Below are positions 16,908-25,487 of a stretch of 64,000 bases of DNA, in pieces. Location of the stretch: assembly GCF_018863195.1 (NCBI RefSeq), contig NZ_JAHKRT010000001.1, positions 496,001-560,000 of the forward strand, given 5' to 3'. Every line of letters starts with the position of its first letter. Position 1 is the stretch's first letter. The notes under the pieces are model-generated. The model searched no databases, was not told the DNA's origin, and saw only the letters and a program-made list of their open reading frames with translations. Both the position numbers and the translations under genes were made by a program. Source of the DNA: Sphingomonas quercus (lineage in GTDB: Bacteria > Pseudomonadota > Alphaproteobacteria > Sphingomonadales > Sphingomonadaceae).

Positions 16908-17357
16908 ATGCGGCTCGCCCTTTATCAGCCGGAAATTGCCGGCAATGTCGGCGCGATCCTCAGGCTCGGCGCCTGCCTGGCGGTGCCGGTGGACATCGTC
17001 GAGCCGTGCGGGTTCGCCTTTTCCGAGCGCGCGCTCAGGCGCGCCGGCATGGATTATGCTGCCGCAGCGGAGATGGTCCGCCACGTCGACTTCGAGGCGT
17101 TCCATGCCGCGCTGCCCGGCCGTCTGGTGCTGCTGACGACGGCCGGCGGCACGCGGCTGCCGGATTTCCGGTTCGAATCCGGCGATACCTTGTTGATGGG
17201 TTCGGAGAGCGCCGGCGTGCCACAGGCGGTGCATGACGCCGCCGATGCGCGGGTGGTGATTCCGATGGCGGCGGGCTTCCGGTCCTTGAATGTCGCCGTC
17301 GCCTCCGGCATCGCGCTTGCCGAGTCCCTGCGCCAAACCGGAGGTTTTCCAACGTGA
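16908..17357 (+). CDS. trmL: tRNA (cytidine(34)-2'-O)-methyltransferase, SPOUT family
   Basis: Methylates the ribose at wobble position 34 of certain tRNA-Leu species. The 149-residue protein has the trefoil-knot SPOUT architecture. N-terminal PEIAGNVGAILRL, then LLMGSESAGVP and VVIPMAAGFRSLNVAVASGIAL, form the SAM-binding knot; the final NVAVA stretch is diagnostic. ATG 16908 follows AAGGACAGG; an upstream in-frame extension lacks family similarity. The stop overlaps the hemF GTG (GTGA), so hemF translation is coupled. Confidence 0.94.
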   Translation: MRLALYQPEIAGNVGAILRLGACLAVPVDIVEPCGFAFSERALRRAGMDYAAAAEMVRHVDFEAFHAALPGRLVLLTTAGGTRLPDFRFESGDTLLMGSESAGVPQAVHDAADARVVIPMAAGFRSLNVAVASGIALAESLRQTGGFPT

Positions 17358-18202
17358 TCGAGCTCGATGCCGAACAGACCCGCGCCCGCGCCTGGTTCGA
17401 GAGCCTGCGCGACCGGATCTGCGCGGCCTTCGAGGCCATCGAGCGCGAGGCCGGCAGCGACGCCGCATTCGCCTATACGCCATGGGATCGCGAGGGCGAC
17501 CCCGATGGCGGCGGCGGCGTGCGCGGGGTGATGAAGGGCGAGGTGTTCGAGAAGGTCGGCGTCAATGTTTCGACGGTCGGCGGCAGCTTCAACCCCGAAT
17601 TCGCGCGCACCATCCATGGCGCGGACGAGGATCCGCGATTCTTCGCCACCGGCATCAGCCTCGTCGCCCACATGGCCAATCCGCATGTGCCGGCGGTGCA
17701 CATGAACACCCGCTTCCTGGTCACCACCAAGCGCTGGTTCGGCGGCGGCGCCGATCTCAATCCGCCGATTCCCTATGACCAGGACACCGCCGATTTCCAC
17801 GCCGCGCTGAAGGACGCCGTCGACCGTACCGCGCCCGGCGAGCACGACCGCTTCAGGCAATGGGCGGACGATTATTTCTACATCCCTCACCGCAAGGTGC
17901 ATCGCGGCGTCGGCGGCATCTTCTACGATCATCTCGAAACCCCCGACGCCGATGCCTTCGAGGCGCGCTTCGCGCTGACGCGGGCGGTCGGCGAGGCATT
18001 TCTCGACATCTTCCCGACGATCGTCCGCCGACGCATGCGCCTGCCGTTCACCGCGGCGGATACCGCGCAGCAGCTGGTCTGGCGGGGCCGCTATGCCGAG
18101 TTCAACCTCGTCTACGATCGCGGCACCCTGTTCGGCCTCAGGACCGGCGGCAATATCGACGCGATCCTGATGAGCCTGCCGCCCCGGGCGATCTGGGAAT
18201 AG
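17354..18202 (+). CDS. hemF: Oxygen-dependent coproporphyrinogen III oxidase
   Basis: Converts coproporphyrinogen III to protoporphyrinogen IX in heme synthesis using O2. The 282-residue sequence carries the family blocks: GGGGVRGVMKGEVFEKVGVN, VPAVHMNTRF, WFGGGADLNPP, the HRKVHRGVGGIFYD core with catalytic-region histidines, and the C-terminal EFNLVYDRGTLFGLRTGGN. A GTG start overlaps the trmL stop. An aerobic heme enzyme fits the neighbouring bc1 operon. Confidence 0.97.
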   Translation: MIELDAEQTRARAWFESLRDRICAAFEAIEREAGSDAAFAYTPWDREGDPDGGGGVRGVMKGEVFEKVGVNVSTVGGSFNPEFARTIHGADEDPRFFATGISLVAHMANPHVPAVHMNTRFLVTTKRWFGGGADLNPPIPYDQDTADFHAALKDAVDRTAPGEHDRFRQWADDYFYIPHRKVHRGVGGIFYDHLETPDADAFEARFALTRAVGEAFLDIFPTIVRRRMRLPFTAADTAQQLVWRGRYAEFNLVYDRGTLFGLRTGGNIDAILMSLPPRAIWE

Positions 18203-18205
18203 GGC

Positions 18206-18982
18206 TCAGCGGCCGGCCAGCTGGCGATAGATGCCGGCAATGAAAATATAGCAGCATGTGCTCACCGCCGCGCTGATCAGCAGCAGCAGCAGCGTCGCCA
18301 CCGCATTCACCACCGCCGCGCTCCCCGCCGAGGCCATGCCGATGACCAGCGCCAGCGCGCCGATCGTCTGGCGGGCGACGGTGAGGATCAGCAGGCCGAG
18401 GGCGAACATCAGCAGGCTGGTGGCGAGCAGCCGCCAGAAATGCCCGGCAGTGAGCGCCCAGCTGTAGCGCAGCGTCGCGATCGGACCCGCCTGCCCGACC
18501 ATCGCCGCCGGCACCAGCGGCATCAGCCGCGCCGCCGCCGCCGCACCCGCGACCAGCATCGCCGTCACCCCGAACGCCAGCAGCCGGGCGATGGGCACGC
18601 CCATCAGCGTGCCGACGAAGGACAGCACGGTCAGCCCGAGCAGCATCGCCGCCGACACGATCAGCAGCGCGGCCAGCACCACCCAGAAGCGCCGCGCCGC
18701 CAGCCGCAGCGCGTCGGCCACGCTCATCCCCGGCAGCAGCGCCATCGCAGTCAGCGTCGCCCCGCCGAACAGGGCGATCATCCCCAACGGCATCATCCAG
18801 CGCATCGCCAGTGCCAGCTTCGCCCCGTCCGTCCCGACATTGCCGACCGCCGGCACCAGCAGCTGGATGGCAAAGCCCGGCAGCATCAGGAAAGCAAGCG
18901 CGACCGATCCCGCCAGCGGCCATTCCCGCTGCAGGAAGCGCCCTGCCCATGTCGCTGCATCACTGATCGACAGCCTGGTCAC
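18206..18982 (-). CDS. Multi-pass membrane protein, unknown function
   Basis: About 258 residues with six hydrophobic segments rich in Ala, Leu and Gly. The start is set at GTG 18980-18982, which has GGGAGG six bases upstream; in-frame residues further upstream are arginine-rich and not membrane-like. Charged, conserved-looking loops ([11 protein letters not shown] and [20 protein letters not shown]) resemble a group of sphingomonad hypothetical membrane proteins. I cannot assign a function. It is convergent with hemF (3 bases between stops) and divergent from lipB. Confidence 0.75.
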   Translation of the reverse strand: MTRLSISDAATWAGRFLQREWPLAGSVALAFLMLPGFAIQLLVPAVGNVGTDGAKLALAMRWMMPLGMIALFGGATLTAMALLPGMSVADALRLAARRFWVVLAALLIVSAAMLLGLTVLSFVGTLMGVPIARLLAFGVTAMLVAGAAAAARLMPLVPAAMVGQAGPIATLRYSWALTAGHFWRLLATSLLMFALGLLILTVARQTIGALALVIGMASAGSAAVVNAVATLLLLLISAAVSTCCYIFIAGIYRQLAGR

Positions 18983-19080
18983 CAAAATCCTCCCGTTGCC
19001 GTCCCCTATCGCGCGGCGCGCGCGGCGTGGCAATCGCGGCGCTTGCATGGCGACGCGCCCATCCGCACATGGGCGATGCC

Positions 19081-19737
19081 ATGGACGAAACTATTGAATG
19101 GCGGGTTTCCGACGCCCTCCTCCCCTATCCCGAAACGCTGGCGGCGATGGAGGCACGCGCCGCCGCGATCCGCGACGACGGCACGGCCGAGCTGATCTGG
19201 CTGGTCGAACATCCGCCGCTCTACACCGCCGGCACCTCGGCCGTGCCGCAGGAGCTGATGCCGGACGCGCGCTTCCCGGTCTATGCGGCGGGACGCGGCG
19301 GGCGATACACTTATCACGGGCCCGGCCAGCGCGTCGGCTATCTGATGCTCGACCTGCACAAGCGCGGGCGCGACGTGCGCGCCTACGTCCATGCGCTGGA
19401 ACGCTGGGTGATCAATGCGCTGGCCCGGCTCGGCGTGGCGGGCCGGGCCATCGACGGGCGCGTCGGCATCTGGGTCGATCTGCCCGACGGACGCGAGGCC
19501 AAGATCGGCGCGATCGGCGTGCGTGTGCGCCGCTGGGTGACGCTGCACGGCTTTTCCATCAACGTCGCGCCGGACCTTTCCCATTTCGGCGGCATCGTGC
19601 CGTGCGGCCTGCCCGATCCGGTGACGAGCCTCGCCGATCTTGGGCAGGAGGTGTCGATGGCCGCCATGGACCGCGCCCTGGCCGATGAATTTCCGGCATT
19701 TCTTTCACGCCTTGGGGCGGCGCAGCACGGCCCTTGA
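19081..19737 (+). CDS. lipB: Octanoyl-[acyl-carrier-protein]:protein transferase (lipoate synthesis)
   Basis: Moves octanoyl groups from ACP to lipoyl domains of 2-oxoacid dehydrogenases and the glycine cleavage system. The 218-residue protein shows [21 protein letters not shown] (residues 72-92), the catalytic lysine K141 in [18 protein letters not shown], and the catalytic cysteine C175 in [11 protein letters not shown] prefer ATG 19081 (MDETIEW); ATG 19069 is also in frame. LipA is not in the window. It is divergent from the membrane protein upstream. Confidence 0.95.
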   Translation: MDETIEWRVSDALLPYPETLAAMEARAAAIRDDGTAELIWLVEHPPLYTAGTSAVPQELMPDARFPVYAAGRGGRYTYHGPGQRVGYLMLDLHKRGRDVRAYVHALERWVINALARLGVAGRAIDGRVGIWVDLPDGREAKIGAIGVRVRRWVTLHGFSINVAPDLSHFGGIVPCGLPDPVTSLADLGQEVSMAAMDRALADEFPAFLSRLGAAQHGP

Positions 19738-19761
19738 GAAGGCGTCCTTTTCTGCTAATGT
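19734..19761 (+). promoter_or_regulatory. Possible sigma-70 promoter for the small lipoprotein gene
   Basis: TTGAGA at 19734-19739 and TAATGT at 19756-19761 are 16 bases apart and overlap the end of lipB. This would give a leader of about 60 bases before the lipoprotein ATG. Assignment is by eye only. Confidence 0.4.
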
Positions 19762-19826
19762 CCACCGCGATTTGGGTATTAGGGGCAATAACCCCGTGCC
19801 AAATCCGCTCACCTAGGGAGTCAATG

Positions 19827-20087
19827 ATGCGCAACCTTTTCACCAAGCTGATGGCTGGCACGTTCGTGGCCGGTGCGGCGCTCGCCCTGGCCGCTTGCGG
19901 CGGCAGCGAGACGGCCCCCACGGAGAACACCACCTCCACGACCGAGCTGAACGCTACGGACGCGATGGCCTCCACCAATGACATGACCGCCGTCGATGGC
20001 GCCATGGACAACTCCATGGGCATGGACAACGGCGCTGCCGGTGCCGAGAACGGCGCCGCCGCTGCCGAGGGCAACACTGCCCAGTAA
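19827..20087 (+). CDS. Small lipoprotein rich in Asn, Asp, Ala and Met
   Basis: An 86-residue predicted lipoprotein. A basic start (MRNLFTKLMAG), a hydrophobic core, and lipobox ALAAC place the lipidated cysteine near residue 24. After it the chain is low complexity: Thr/Asn/Glu-rich, then Met-Asp-Asn and Ala-Gly-Asn-Glu repeats, probably disordered in the periplasm. ATG 19827 is six bases after GGGAG; ATG 19824 is also possible. A promoter-like sequence precedes it and a strong terminator follows, so it is probably monocistronic. Function unknown. Confidence 0.75.
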   Translation: MRNLFTKLMAGTFVAGAALALAACGGSETAPTENTTSTTELNATDAMASTNDMTAVDGAMDNSMGMDNGAAGAENGAAAAEGNTAQ

Positions 20088-20136
20088 TCGGCGTTCGCGG
20101 CCCGGGCGCCTGCAGGCGTCCACCGCGACGACGATG

Positions 20137-20167
20137 AAAGGCCGTCCGGGCGACCGGGCGGCCTTTT
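20137..20167 (+). terminator. Rho-independent terminator after the lipoprotein gene
   Basis: AAAGGCCGTCCGG pairs with CCGGGCGGCCTTT (one wobble) around a very short loop, followed by TTTTTCG. It ends the lipoprotein transcript about 50 bases after the stop codon. Confidence 0.82.
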
Positions 20168-20322
20168 TCGTGCGCGAGCGCCAATCTGAGTCCGCCACGC
20201 AACATATCCGCGAATATCGGCCTCCAAATGCATCCATCCGCTTGGCGATGCGCGCTTTTGCGGGGTAAGGAGGTGTTTGCGGACGGCCGGGTTTGGGGGC
20301 CGCCACGGGCATGGAGAGATCG

Positions 20323-21093
20323 ATGGCGTCGTATCGGTCGCGCGCGCAGCGGGGCGCGCTGGCGGGACTTTTGGCAAGCTGGACGCTGGCGGCCGCCCCG
20401 GCCGAGGCGCAGCTGTTCTGGAACCCGCCCGACTTTCGGGGTGCGCCGGTGAACGGCGGCGAGGAAGGCATGGGCCAGCCCATGCCCGGGGCCACCCCGG
20501 CCGAACTCAGCGCCCATCTCCTGTGGAACCTGCGCGCCGGCCTGAACGTCGCGGCGCTGCAATGCCAGTTCTCGCCGACGCTGGGCACGGTACGCAATTA
20601 TAACGATCTCATCGCCCATCACGCCAAGGAGCTTGCCGGCGCCTACGCCACGCTCGGCAAATATTTCCTGCGCACCAAGGGCAAGGGCAAGCCCGGCCAG
20701 CTCGCCCTCGATCAATATAACACCAAGACCTATAATGGCTTCTCGACGCTGCGCGCGCAGCTCGGCTTCTGCCAGACGGCGTCGCAGATCGGTCGCGAGG
20801 CGCTCACCCTGCCCAAGGGCCAGCTGCTCACCTACGCCAAGGCGCATATGCGCGAGTTCCGCAACAGCCTCGTGCCCGCCTATGAGCGGGTGTTCAACAT
20901 GGCCGCCTGGCCGACCTACCCGACGCCACGGCTGGACGACGCCTGCTGGACCAAGGCCGACCTCCTCAAATATTCGTGCGGCAACTGGCGCGCCGTGTCG
21001 CTGGCCCAGCCGACCCCGGCGCCGGCCCCTGCCGCCAATCCCGTGTCGCTGGCCCAGCCGACGCCGGCAGCGGGTGCGCCCCGCGGCTCCTGA
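20323..21093 (+). CDS. Exported hypothetical protein
   Basis: A 256-residue protein with a Sec signal peptide ending near PAEAQLFW. The mature part has a helical middle (AKELAGAYATLGKYFLRTKGKG) and cysteines in ALQCQFSP, LGFCQT, DDACWTK and KYSCGNW that could form two disulfides. The C-terminus holds a Pro/Ala-rich tail with VSLAQPTPA repeated twice. GGAGA seven bases upstream supports ATG 20323. The pattern matches uncharacterised sphingomonad exported proteins; I do not know the function. Confidence 0.75.
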   Translation: MASYRSRAQRGALAGLLASWTLAAAPAEAQLFWNPPDFRGAPVNGGEEGMGQPMPGATPAELSAHLLWNLRAGLNVAALQCQFSPTLGTVRNYNDLIAHHAKELAGAYATLGKYFLRTKGKGKPGQLALDQYNTKTYNGFSTLRAQLGFCQTASQIGREALTLPKGQLLTYAKAHMREFRNSLVPAYERVFNMAAWPTYPTPRLDDACWTKADLLKYSCGNWRAVSLAQPTPAPAPAANPVSLAQPTPAAGAPRGS

Positions 21094-21110
21094 GGCATGG
21101 GGGAGAGGGG

Positions 21111-21758
21111 CTAGGGCAGCCCGATCAGCTTGTGCGTCTGCAGCGACAGGCGCCAGCGCGGATGCTGATAAACGAACTTCAGTGCCGCGTTGCGATTGTC
21201 GACCTGCCCCGGCCCGTCCATCGGCTGGACGAGGTGATGGCGGAACGCCCAGCTTTCCATCGCATCCGGGTCAACCCCCGGCTGCGGCCAGACCAGCTTG
21301 AGCTCGTCGCCCGAGCGCTGGACGATCTCCGTCCCCGCCTTCGGGCTGACGCATATCCAGTCGATCCCCGGCGGCGCGGCAATGGTGCCGTTGGTCTCGA
21401 CCGCGATCTCGAAGTTGCGGGCGTGCAGCGCGTCGATCAGCGCGGCATCGACCTGGAGCAGCGGCTCGCCGCCGGTGAGCACCACGAAGGCGCAGGGCGC
21501 GCCCTCCTCCAGCCCTTCGCACCACAGCGCGGAGGCCTTGTCCGCCAGCTCATCGGCGCCGGCATAGCGGCCACCATGATCGCCGTTCATGCCGACGAAG
21601 TCCGTGTCGCAGAAAGTGCATTCGGCGCCCGCGCGATCCTCCTCCCGGCCGGACCAGAGGTTGCAGCCGGAAAAGCGCATGAACAGCGCGCGCCGGCCGG
21701 CGTTCAGCCCCTCGCCCTGCAAGGTGACGAACATCTCCTTGACCGCATAGCTCGCCAT
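21111..21758 (-). CDS. queE: 7-carboxy-7-deazaguanine synthase (radical SAM)
   Basis: Radical SAM enzyme making CDG from carboxytetrahydropterin in queuosine precursor synthesis. The 215-residue protein has the expanded cluster motif C32-x14-C47-x2-C50 rather than CxxxCxxC, a variant known in this family. FVTLQGEGLNAGRRALFMR precedes it, and VLTGGEPLLQ and EIAVETNGT supply SAM- and substrate-binding residues. Its ATG shares one base with the queC stop (TGATG), so queC and queE are co-translated. Confidence 0.95.
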   Translation of the reverse strand: MASYAVKEMFVTLQGEGLNAGRRALFMRFSGCNLWSGREEDRAGAECTFCDTDFVGMNGDHGGRYAGADELADKASALWCEGLEEGAPCAFVVLTGGEPLLQVDAALIDALHARNFEIAVETNGTIAAPPGIDWICVSPKAGTEIVQRSGDELKLVWPQPGVDPDAMESWAFRHHLVQPMDGPGQVDNRNAALKFVYQHPRWRLSLQTHKLIGLP

Positions 21759-22462
21759 CAGGCCCTCGCCGCATAGTCGGTGGGATCGGGCAGGCCCGCT
21801 TCCTCAAAGCCCTTCTGCCGCAGCCGGCAGGCGTCGCACAGGCCGCAATGGCGATGATCGTGAGGATCGTAGCAGGACCAGCTCATCGCGGCGTCGAGGC
21901 CGAGGCGCGTCGCCTCGCGCGCGATATCCGCCTTGGTCATGTGCTGGAGCGGGGCATGGATGCGGAAGCGCTCCCCCTCGACGCCGGCGCGGGTGGCGAG
22001 ATTGGCCATCGCCTCATAGGCGGAGATGAACTCCGGCCGGCAATCGGGATAGCCGGAATAATCGAGCGCGTTGACGCCGATGAACAGGTCCGACGCGCCC
22101 GCCGCCTCCGCCCAGGCCAGCGACAGCGACAGGAACACGGTGTTGCGCGCCGGCACATAGGTGACCGGGATGCCGCTCTCGGCGACGCCGGCCTTGGGCA
22201 CGGCGATGTCGGTGGCGGTGAGCGCCGATCCGCCGAACTGGCTGAGATCGATCGGCAGCACGACATGCCGCTCGGCGCCGAGATGGGCGGCGATGCGGCG
22301 GGCCGCGTCGAGCTCGACCGCATGGCGCTGGTTGTAGTTGATGGTGAGGGCCAACAGGCGATAGCCGGCCTCGCGGGCGAGCGCGGCCACCGTCATCGAA
22401 TCAAGCCCGCCCGAGAGGAGGACGACGGCGGCGCGGCCCGGCTGGGGTGTGAGCACAGTCAT
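21758..22462 (-). CDS. queC: 7-cyano-7-deazaguanine (preQ0) synthase
   Basis: ATP-dependent enzyme converting CDG to preQ0. The 234-residue protein has the PP-loop SGGLDS at residues 17-22, the [14 protein letters not shown] motif, and a C-terminal zinc site [20 protein letters not shown] with four cysteines. ATG 22460-22462 is chosen because [19 protein letters not shown] fits the family start; the 12-codon extension upstream does not. It overlaps queE. No preQ1 riboswitch signature was seen ahead of it. The transcript must start between the sRNA candidate and the gene, or read through that terminator. Confidence 0.95.
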   Translation of the reverse strand: MTVLTPQPGRAAVVLLSGGLDSMTVAALAREAGYRLLALTINYNQRHAVELDAARRIAAHLGAERHVVLPIDLSQFGGSALTATDIAVPKAGVAESGIPVTYVPARNTVFLSLSLAWAEAAGASDLFIGVNALDYSGYPDCRPEFISAYEAMANLATRAGVEGERFRIHAPLQHMTKADIAREATRLGLDAAMSWSCYDPHDHRHCGLCDACRLRQKGFEEAGLPDPTDYAARA

Positions 22463-22505
22463 GGCGCGCGAGCTAATGACGCACCCGCGAACGCGCAAGG
22501 ACGGG

Positions 22506-22537
22506 AAAAAAGATGGGCCGCTCTTTCGAGCGGCCCA
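22506..22537 (-). terminator. Strong Rho-independent terminator
   Basis: TGGGCCGCTC (22514-22523) and GAGCGGCCCA (22528-22537) form a perfect 10-bp stem with a four-base loop. Six T residues follow on the minus strand after ATC. It ends the candidate small RNA or the upstream gene's transcript before queC. Confidence 0.9.
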
Positions 22538-22601
22538 GTGAGGGTCGACGACCCACCTTCAGGGGACAACGCGAAGCCGCGCTGAAGCCTTCCAATAGCA
22601 T
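22506..22601 (-). ncRNA. Candidate small RNA with three hairpins and its own terminator
   Basis: The minus-strand segment of about 96 nt has no convincing reading frame but is highly structured. CTTCAG (22557-22562) pairs with CTGAAG (22582-22587), enclosing a small CGCG/CGCG hairpin. GGGTC/GACCC forms a second hairpin at 22542-22554. A 10-bp stem with a GAAA loop (22514-22537) is followed by TTTTTT (22506-22511). A perfect TATAAT lies at 22608-22613, seven bases before the proposed 5' end. It could alternatively be the 3' UTR of the upstream gene. Confidence 0.55.
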
Positions 22602-22607
22602 GAGGAT

Positions 22608-22613
22608 ATTATA
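22608..22613 (-). promoter_or_regulatory. TATAAT -10 box upstream of the candidate small RNA
   Basis: A consensus TATAAT lies on the minus strand in GCGTATAATATCC, eight bases after the stop codon of the upstream gene. A clear -35 element is not visible at 16-18 bases. Confidence 0.45.
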
Positions 22614-22620
22614 CGCGAGG

Positions 22621-23103
22621 TTAACGGAGTCCGGTCGAACAATCGCCCTCGCGCCGCGCCACCGCCTGATAGGCGAAGGGGGCATTGTCGGCGATGCCCT
22701 GCGTATCGATGCGCACGCTGGTCGGGCTGTCGATGCGCAACGAGGTGCGGCCCCAGCCATTGCCCGGGCAGCTATAGTGGATCGTCACCTCATGCGCCCC
22801 CGATGCGATCAGCATGCGGCTGCACGCGGCGTCGGAATGGCGCACCTGCACCAGCTTCGCCGCATCGTCGAGACACAGGCGGTGGATCGCCCCGCCCGGC
22901 CCATCATCCTGCACCGACCACATGCCCGGCCGAACCTCGTCAAGCACCGGCGCGCGCATCGCCGCCATCCGCACCGGGGCCGGCGCCACCGCGGCGCGCT
23001 CGGCCACCGATGCCGGCGCGCTGCTGCCCGCGCCGAGCGCCGTAAGCCCGATGAAGCCGGCCACCGAAAGGCCGATTGCCGTTCTGAACACCACGCCGCT
23101 CAC
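22621..23103 (-). CDS. Exported hypothetical protein
   Basis: A 160-residue protein with an N-terminal signal or anchor (VVFRTAIGLSVAGFIGLTAL). The mature part has four cysteines (RLCLDD, AACSRM, YSCPGN, GDCSTG) and the segment VRPGMWSVQDDG, which is reminiscent of DUF3617-type periplasmic proteins, but the match is weak. The GTG start has GAGGGA 11 bases upstream and is the only one giving a complete signal sequence. Its stop lies right before the TATAAT of the sRNA candidate. Confidence 0.7.
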   Translation of the reverse strand: MSGVVFRTAIGLSVAGFIGLTALGAGSSAPASVAERAAVAPAPVRMAAMRAPVLDEVRPGMWSVQDDGPGGAIHRLCLDDAAKLVQVRHSDAACSRMLIASGAHEVTIHYSCPGNGWGRTSLRIDSPTSVRIDTQGIADNAPFAYQAVARREGDCSTGLR

Positions 23104-23285
23104 GACTGCGATTCCCTCGTCAAAATTCCCGAGCCGGCTTTTACGCCCGGGCCATGACCTTCTCTATCCCACCTCTGTTGCTTCATTGTGCACAGCGACG
23201 GCCTGGTCGAATCTTCGTCGATAAATGCGTCTGTTTCGGCAACAGGTCGGCTTAACGCCGGCATCAACCATCATTTCAGTGCGAA

Positions 23286-24209
23286 TCACGCGGCCAGCGG
23301 GATCGGGAAGACCCGCGCGCAGAAATGACAATCGACGCGGATCATGCCGTCCTCGTCGGCCATCTCGGCGCGCTCCTCGACCGGGAAGCGGCCGATCACG
23401 TCGCGGACATGTTCAGCGCTGCACCGGCAGCCACGGCGAAGGGCCGCGGGCGGCAGCACCCGCACTTCGGGCTCATCATGGAACAGGCGCCAGATGAGCG
23501 CCTCCGGGGCCAGCGCCTCGTCGGTCAGCTCGCTCGGGGTGACGGTGGCGCCCAGCGTCTCGACATGGGTCCACTCCTCATGCTGGCCGCGGACGTGCAG
23601 GCGCTCCCGCCCCTCCTCGCCTTCCGGCAGATACTGGAGGAGCAGGCCGCCCGCGACATGGCCCTCGGCGCCGCGATCCTCGACGGCGATGCGGACCAGG
23701 CTGGGCAACTGGTCGGACTGGTCGAAATAGCTTTCCGCCGCCTCGGCGAGCGAGGCGCCCTCCAGCGGCACGATGCCCTGATAGCGCTCGCCGGTCGCTG
23801 CCTGATCGAAGGTGATTGCAAGATAGCCATTGCCGAACAGTTCGCCGAGTGACGGGGCATCCGCCACCGTCGACAGGCGCTCTGCGTCATGGCGCAGATA
23901 GCCGCGCATCTCGCCGCCGCGATAATCGCAGACGAGCAGGTCGATCACGCCGCCCTCCGCCTGCGCCTGCACGGTGAGCTGGCCGCCCTCGTCCTTGAGG
24001 GTCGAGCCGAGCAGCGCCGTCAGCACCAGCGCCTCCCCGAGCACTTGCGCGATCACCGGCGGATAGGCGTGATTGGCGAGGATCACGTCGAGCGCTGCGC
24101 CGAGCCGCACGATGCGGCCGCGCGCATGCGCCGCCGGCAGGGTGAAGCCGAGCGCGATGTCGCTGTGGCGCGTGGGCTCCGCGCCGGCGGGAGGAAAGCT
24201 GGTTGCCAA
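23286..24209 (-). CDS. hslO: Redox-regulated chaperone Hsp33
   Basis: Holdase chaperone switched on by oxidation. The 307-residue protein has the N-terminal domain (GRIVRLGAALDVILANHAYP, then VCDYRGGEMRGYLRHD) and the C-terminal zinc redox switch GCRC and CHFC. These four cysteines bind zinc when reduced and form disulfides under stress. I place the start at TTG 24207-24209 (followed by ATSFPPAGAEP); no ATG or GTG gives a better start, and upstream residues are not family-like. It is divergent from the BaiN-type flavoprotein. Confidence 0.92.
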   Translation of the reverse strand: MATSFPPAGAEPTRHSDIALGFTLPAAHARGRIVRLGAALDVILANHAYPPVIAQVLGEALVLTALLGSTLKDEGGQLTVQAQAEGGVIDLLVCDYRGGEMRGYLRHDAERLSTVADAPSLGELFGNGYLAITFDQAATGERYQGIVPLEGASLAEAAESYFDQSDQLPSLVRIAVEDRGAEGHVAGGLLLQYLPEGEEGRERLHVRGQHEEWTHVETLGATVTPSELTDEALAPEALIWRLFHDEPEVRVLPPAALRRGCRCSAEHVRDVIGRFPVEERAEMADEDGMIRVDCHFCARVFPIPLAA

Positions 24210-24305
24210 GGGTCTACTCTCTCGAAGCTTTCCGATAGAGATAGGGCGGAATCGCGCTCCGTCACCCCCTCGGGCCGCCGTCCCTCCCCTAGCAACGGAC
24301 TCACG

Positions 24306-25481
24306 ATCATCACCGACGTCGCCGCCACCCATGACGCCATCGTGCTCGGCGCCGGCGCGGCCGGCATGCTCTGTGCGGCCACTGCCGGCCAGCGCGGCCG
24401 GCGCGTGCTCCTCGTCGATCACGCCGACGAGGCGGGGAAGAAGATCCTCATTTCCGGCGGCGGACGCTGCAACTTCACCAATATCGACACCGCGCCGGAT
24501 CGCTATCTGTCGGCCAACCCGCATTTCGCGACCTCCCCGCTCAGCCGCTACACGCCCGCCGATTTCATCGCGCTGGTCGAGCGTCACGGCATCGCCTGGC
24601 ACGAGAAGACGCTCGGCCAGCTGTTCTGCGATGGCTCGGCGCGGCAGATCGTGGCCATGCTGCGCGACGAATGCACGGCCGGCGGCGTCACCTTCGCGCT
24701 CGGCAGGCCGGTCGGCGAGGTCGGCCATGCCGACGGACTGTTCCGGGTCGGCGGCGCGACCGCGCCGGCACTCGTCATCGCCACCGGCGGCCCCTCTATC
24801 CCCAAGCTGGGGGCGACGGGCCTGGCCTATGATCTTGCCCGCCGCTTCGGCCTCAAGGTGGTGGAGCCGCGTCCGGCGCTGGTGCCGCTGACGCTCGCTG
24901 GCGACGAGGCGTTGTTCCGCGCGCTATCCGGCGTGGCGACGGAGGTGGAAGCACGCGCCGGCAAGGGCCGCTTCCGCGAGGCCGCCCTGTTCACCCATCG
25001 CGGCCTGTCCGGCCCGGCGATCCTGCAAATCTCTTCCTACTGGCGGCACGGCGAGGCCATCGCGATCAATTTCCTGCCGGACGAAGCGGCGGACTGGCTG
25101 GTCGCCGCCAAGCGCGCCCGGCCGCGCGCAACACTCCGCGCGGCGCTGGCGCAGCGCCTGCCGGATCGGCTGGCCGAGACGCTGGCGGAGCGGGTCGCGC
25201 TGGCCGGCGAGCTTGCCAATCTCCCCGATCGCGCGCTCGCCGAAGTGGGACGGCGGCTCGGCGGCTGGGAATTCCGCCCCAATGGCACCGAGGGCTTCGC
25301 CAAGGCCGAGGTGACGATCGGCGGCATCGATACCGCTGCCCTCTCCTCCCGCACGATGGAGGCGCGGCGCGTGCCCGGCCTTTATGCGATCGGCGAGGCG
25401 GTGGACGTCACCGGCTGGCTCGGCGGCTATAATTTCCAGTGGGCCTGGGCGAGCGGCGTGGCGGCGGGGCTGGCCCTGTAG
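24306..25481 (+). CDS. NAD(P)/FAD-dependent oxidoreductase, HI0933/BaiN type; start codon unclear
   Basis: A flavoprotein of about 391 residues. It has the Rossmann FAD motif VLGAGAAGMLCA, then HADEAGKKILISGGGRCNFTN, which is diagnostic for the HI0933/YhiN/BaiN family. The C-terminal block AKAEVTIGGID and YAIGEAVDVTGWLGGYNFQWAWASG completes the FAD site. Family members reduce unusual unsaturated substrates; the in vivo role here is unknown. No ATG, GTG or TTG occurs in frame near the expected start. ATC at 24306 or 24309 is the best guess; the GTG at 24342 would cut into the first FAD strand. Confidence 0.88.
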   Translation: MITDVAATHDAIVLGAGAAGMLCAATAGQRGRRVLLVDHADEAGKKILISGGGRCNFTNIDTAPDRYLSANPHFATSPLSRYTPADFIALVERHGIAWHEKTLGQLFCDGSARQIVAMLRDECTAGGVTFALGRPVGEVGHADGLFRVGGATAPALVIATGGPSIPKLGATGLAYDLARRFGLKVVEPRPALVPLTLAGDEALFRALSGVATEVEARAGKGRFREAALFTHRGLSGPAILQISSYWRHGEAIAINFLPDEAADWLVAAKRARPRATLRAALAQRLPDRLAETLAERVALAGELANLPDRALAEVGRRLGGWEFRPNGTEGFAKAEVTIGGIDTAALSSRTMEARRVPGLYAIGEAVDVTGWLGGYNFQWAWASGVAAGLAL

Positions 25482-25487
25482 GACAGG

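Noticed and set aside
22463-22505. A preQ1 riboswitch ahead of queC
   Set aside because: The short leader shows neither the preQ1 pseudoknot pattern nor a suitable hairpin; the structured element upstream ends in a terminator before it.
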